Shown: one piece after another, positions 6,822 through 6,845 of the stretch | Position numbering within the stretch: position 1 is the first letter of the stretch | Layout: every line of letters begins with the position of its first letter | DNA from: Verrucomicrobiales bacterium | GTDB lineage: Bacteria; Verrucomicrobiota; Verrucomicrobiia; Limisphaerales; SXQI01 | Reading direction: 5' to 3' | Length of the DNA stretch: 6,845 nt | Assembly: GCA_005793025.1 (NCBI GenBank) | Contig: SXQI01000103.1 | Location: forward strand, 1-6,845 | The notes under the pieces: model-generated | What the model was told of the DNA's origin: nothing | What the model saw: the letters and a program-made list of their open reading frames with translations, nothing else | Database searches by the model: none | Made by a program: the position numbers and the translations under genes

Positions 6822-6845
6822 CCACCACCATCCTCACCATGAACC

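Overview
The window looks like bacterial chromosome from the Planctomycetota-Verrucomicrobiota side of the PVC superphylum, and Verrucomicrobiota is the better guess. Two things point there. One is the gene pair made of a planctomycete-type cytochrome c/DUF1549/DUF1553 protein and a DUF1501 protein, a combination greatly expanded in those phyla. The other is the C-terminal tail of the cyclophilin gene, which ends in an RFYRV-type motif that I associate with secreted Verrucomicrobiota proteins. No 16S or other marker is present, so the phylum is an inference.

Left part (1-815) is accessory debris. The end of an IS256-family transposase lies at the left edge (39-149, minus) and cannot be complete, because the room needed for the rest of the gene is taken by other features. 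After about 300 bases with nothing recognisable comes a DUF1778-type antitoxin gene (452-729, minus) broken by one frameshift in a GC-repeat run, with no acetyltransferase toxin beside it. All of this lies on the 3' side of an intact tRNA-Ser(GCU) gene (816-907, minus) that has a near-consensus sigma70-type promoter (926-954). The picture fits an old integration site at a tRNA gene.

Central part (about 1006-5784, plus) is a two-gene operon with a 3-base gap. The first gene encodes a large exported protein with two CxxCH haem motifs, a DUF1549 domain, a beta-rich central module and a DUF1553 domain. The second encodes a DUF1501 protein with a Tat-type signal and the conserved sequence blocks of an alkaline-phosphatase-like fold. 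Both should work outside the cytoplasm, probably together. Their substrate is unknown; such pairs are often linked in PVC bacteria with breakdown of complex, often sulfated, polysaccharides.

Right part (5804-6845) holds a convergent, exported cyclophilin-type peptidyl-prolyl isomerase (minus) with a beta-rich C-terminal extension, then about 200 non-coding bases with two hairpins and a short imperfect direct repeat. I see no CRISPR array, phage gene, riboswitch or clearly new multi-gene system. The most informative points are the broken antitoxin/IS remnant next to the tRNA, the cytochrome-DUF1501 pair, and a change of strand composition inside the operon.
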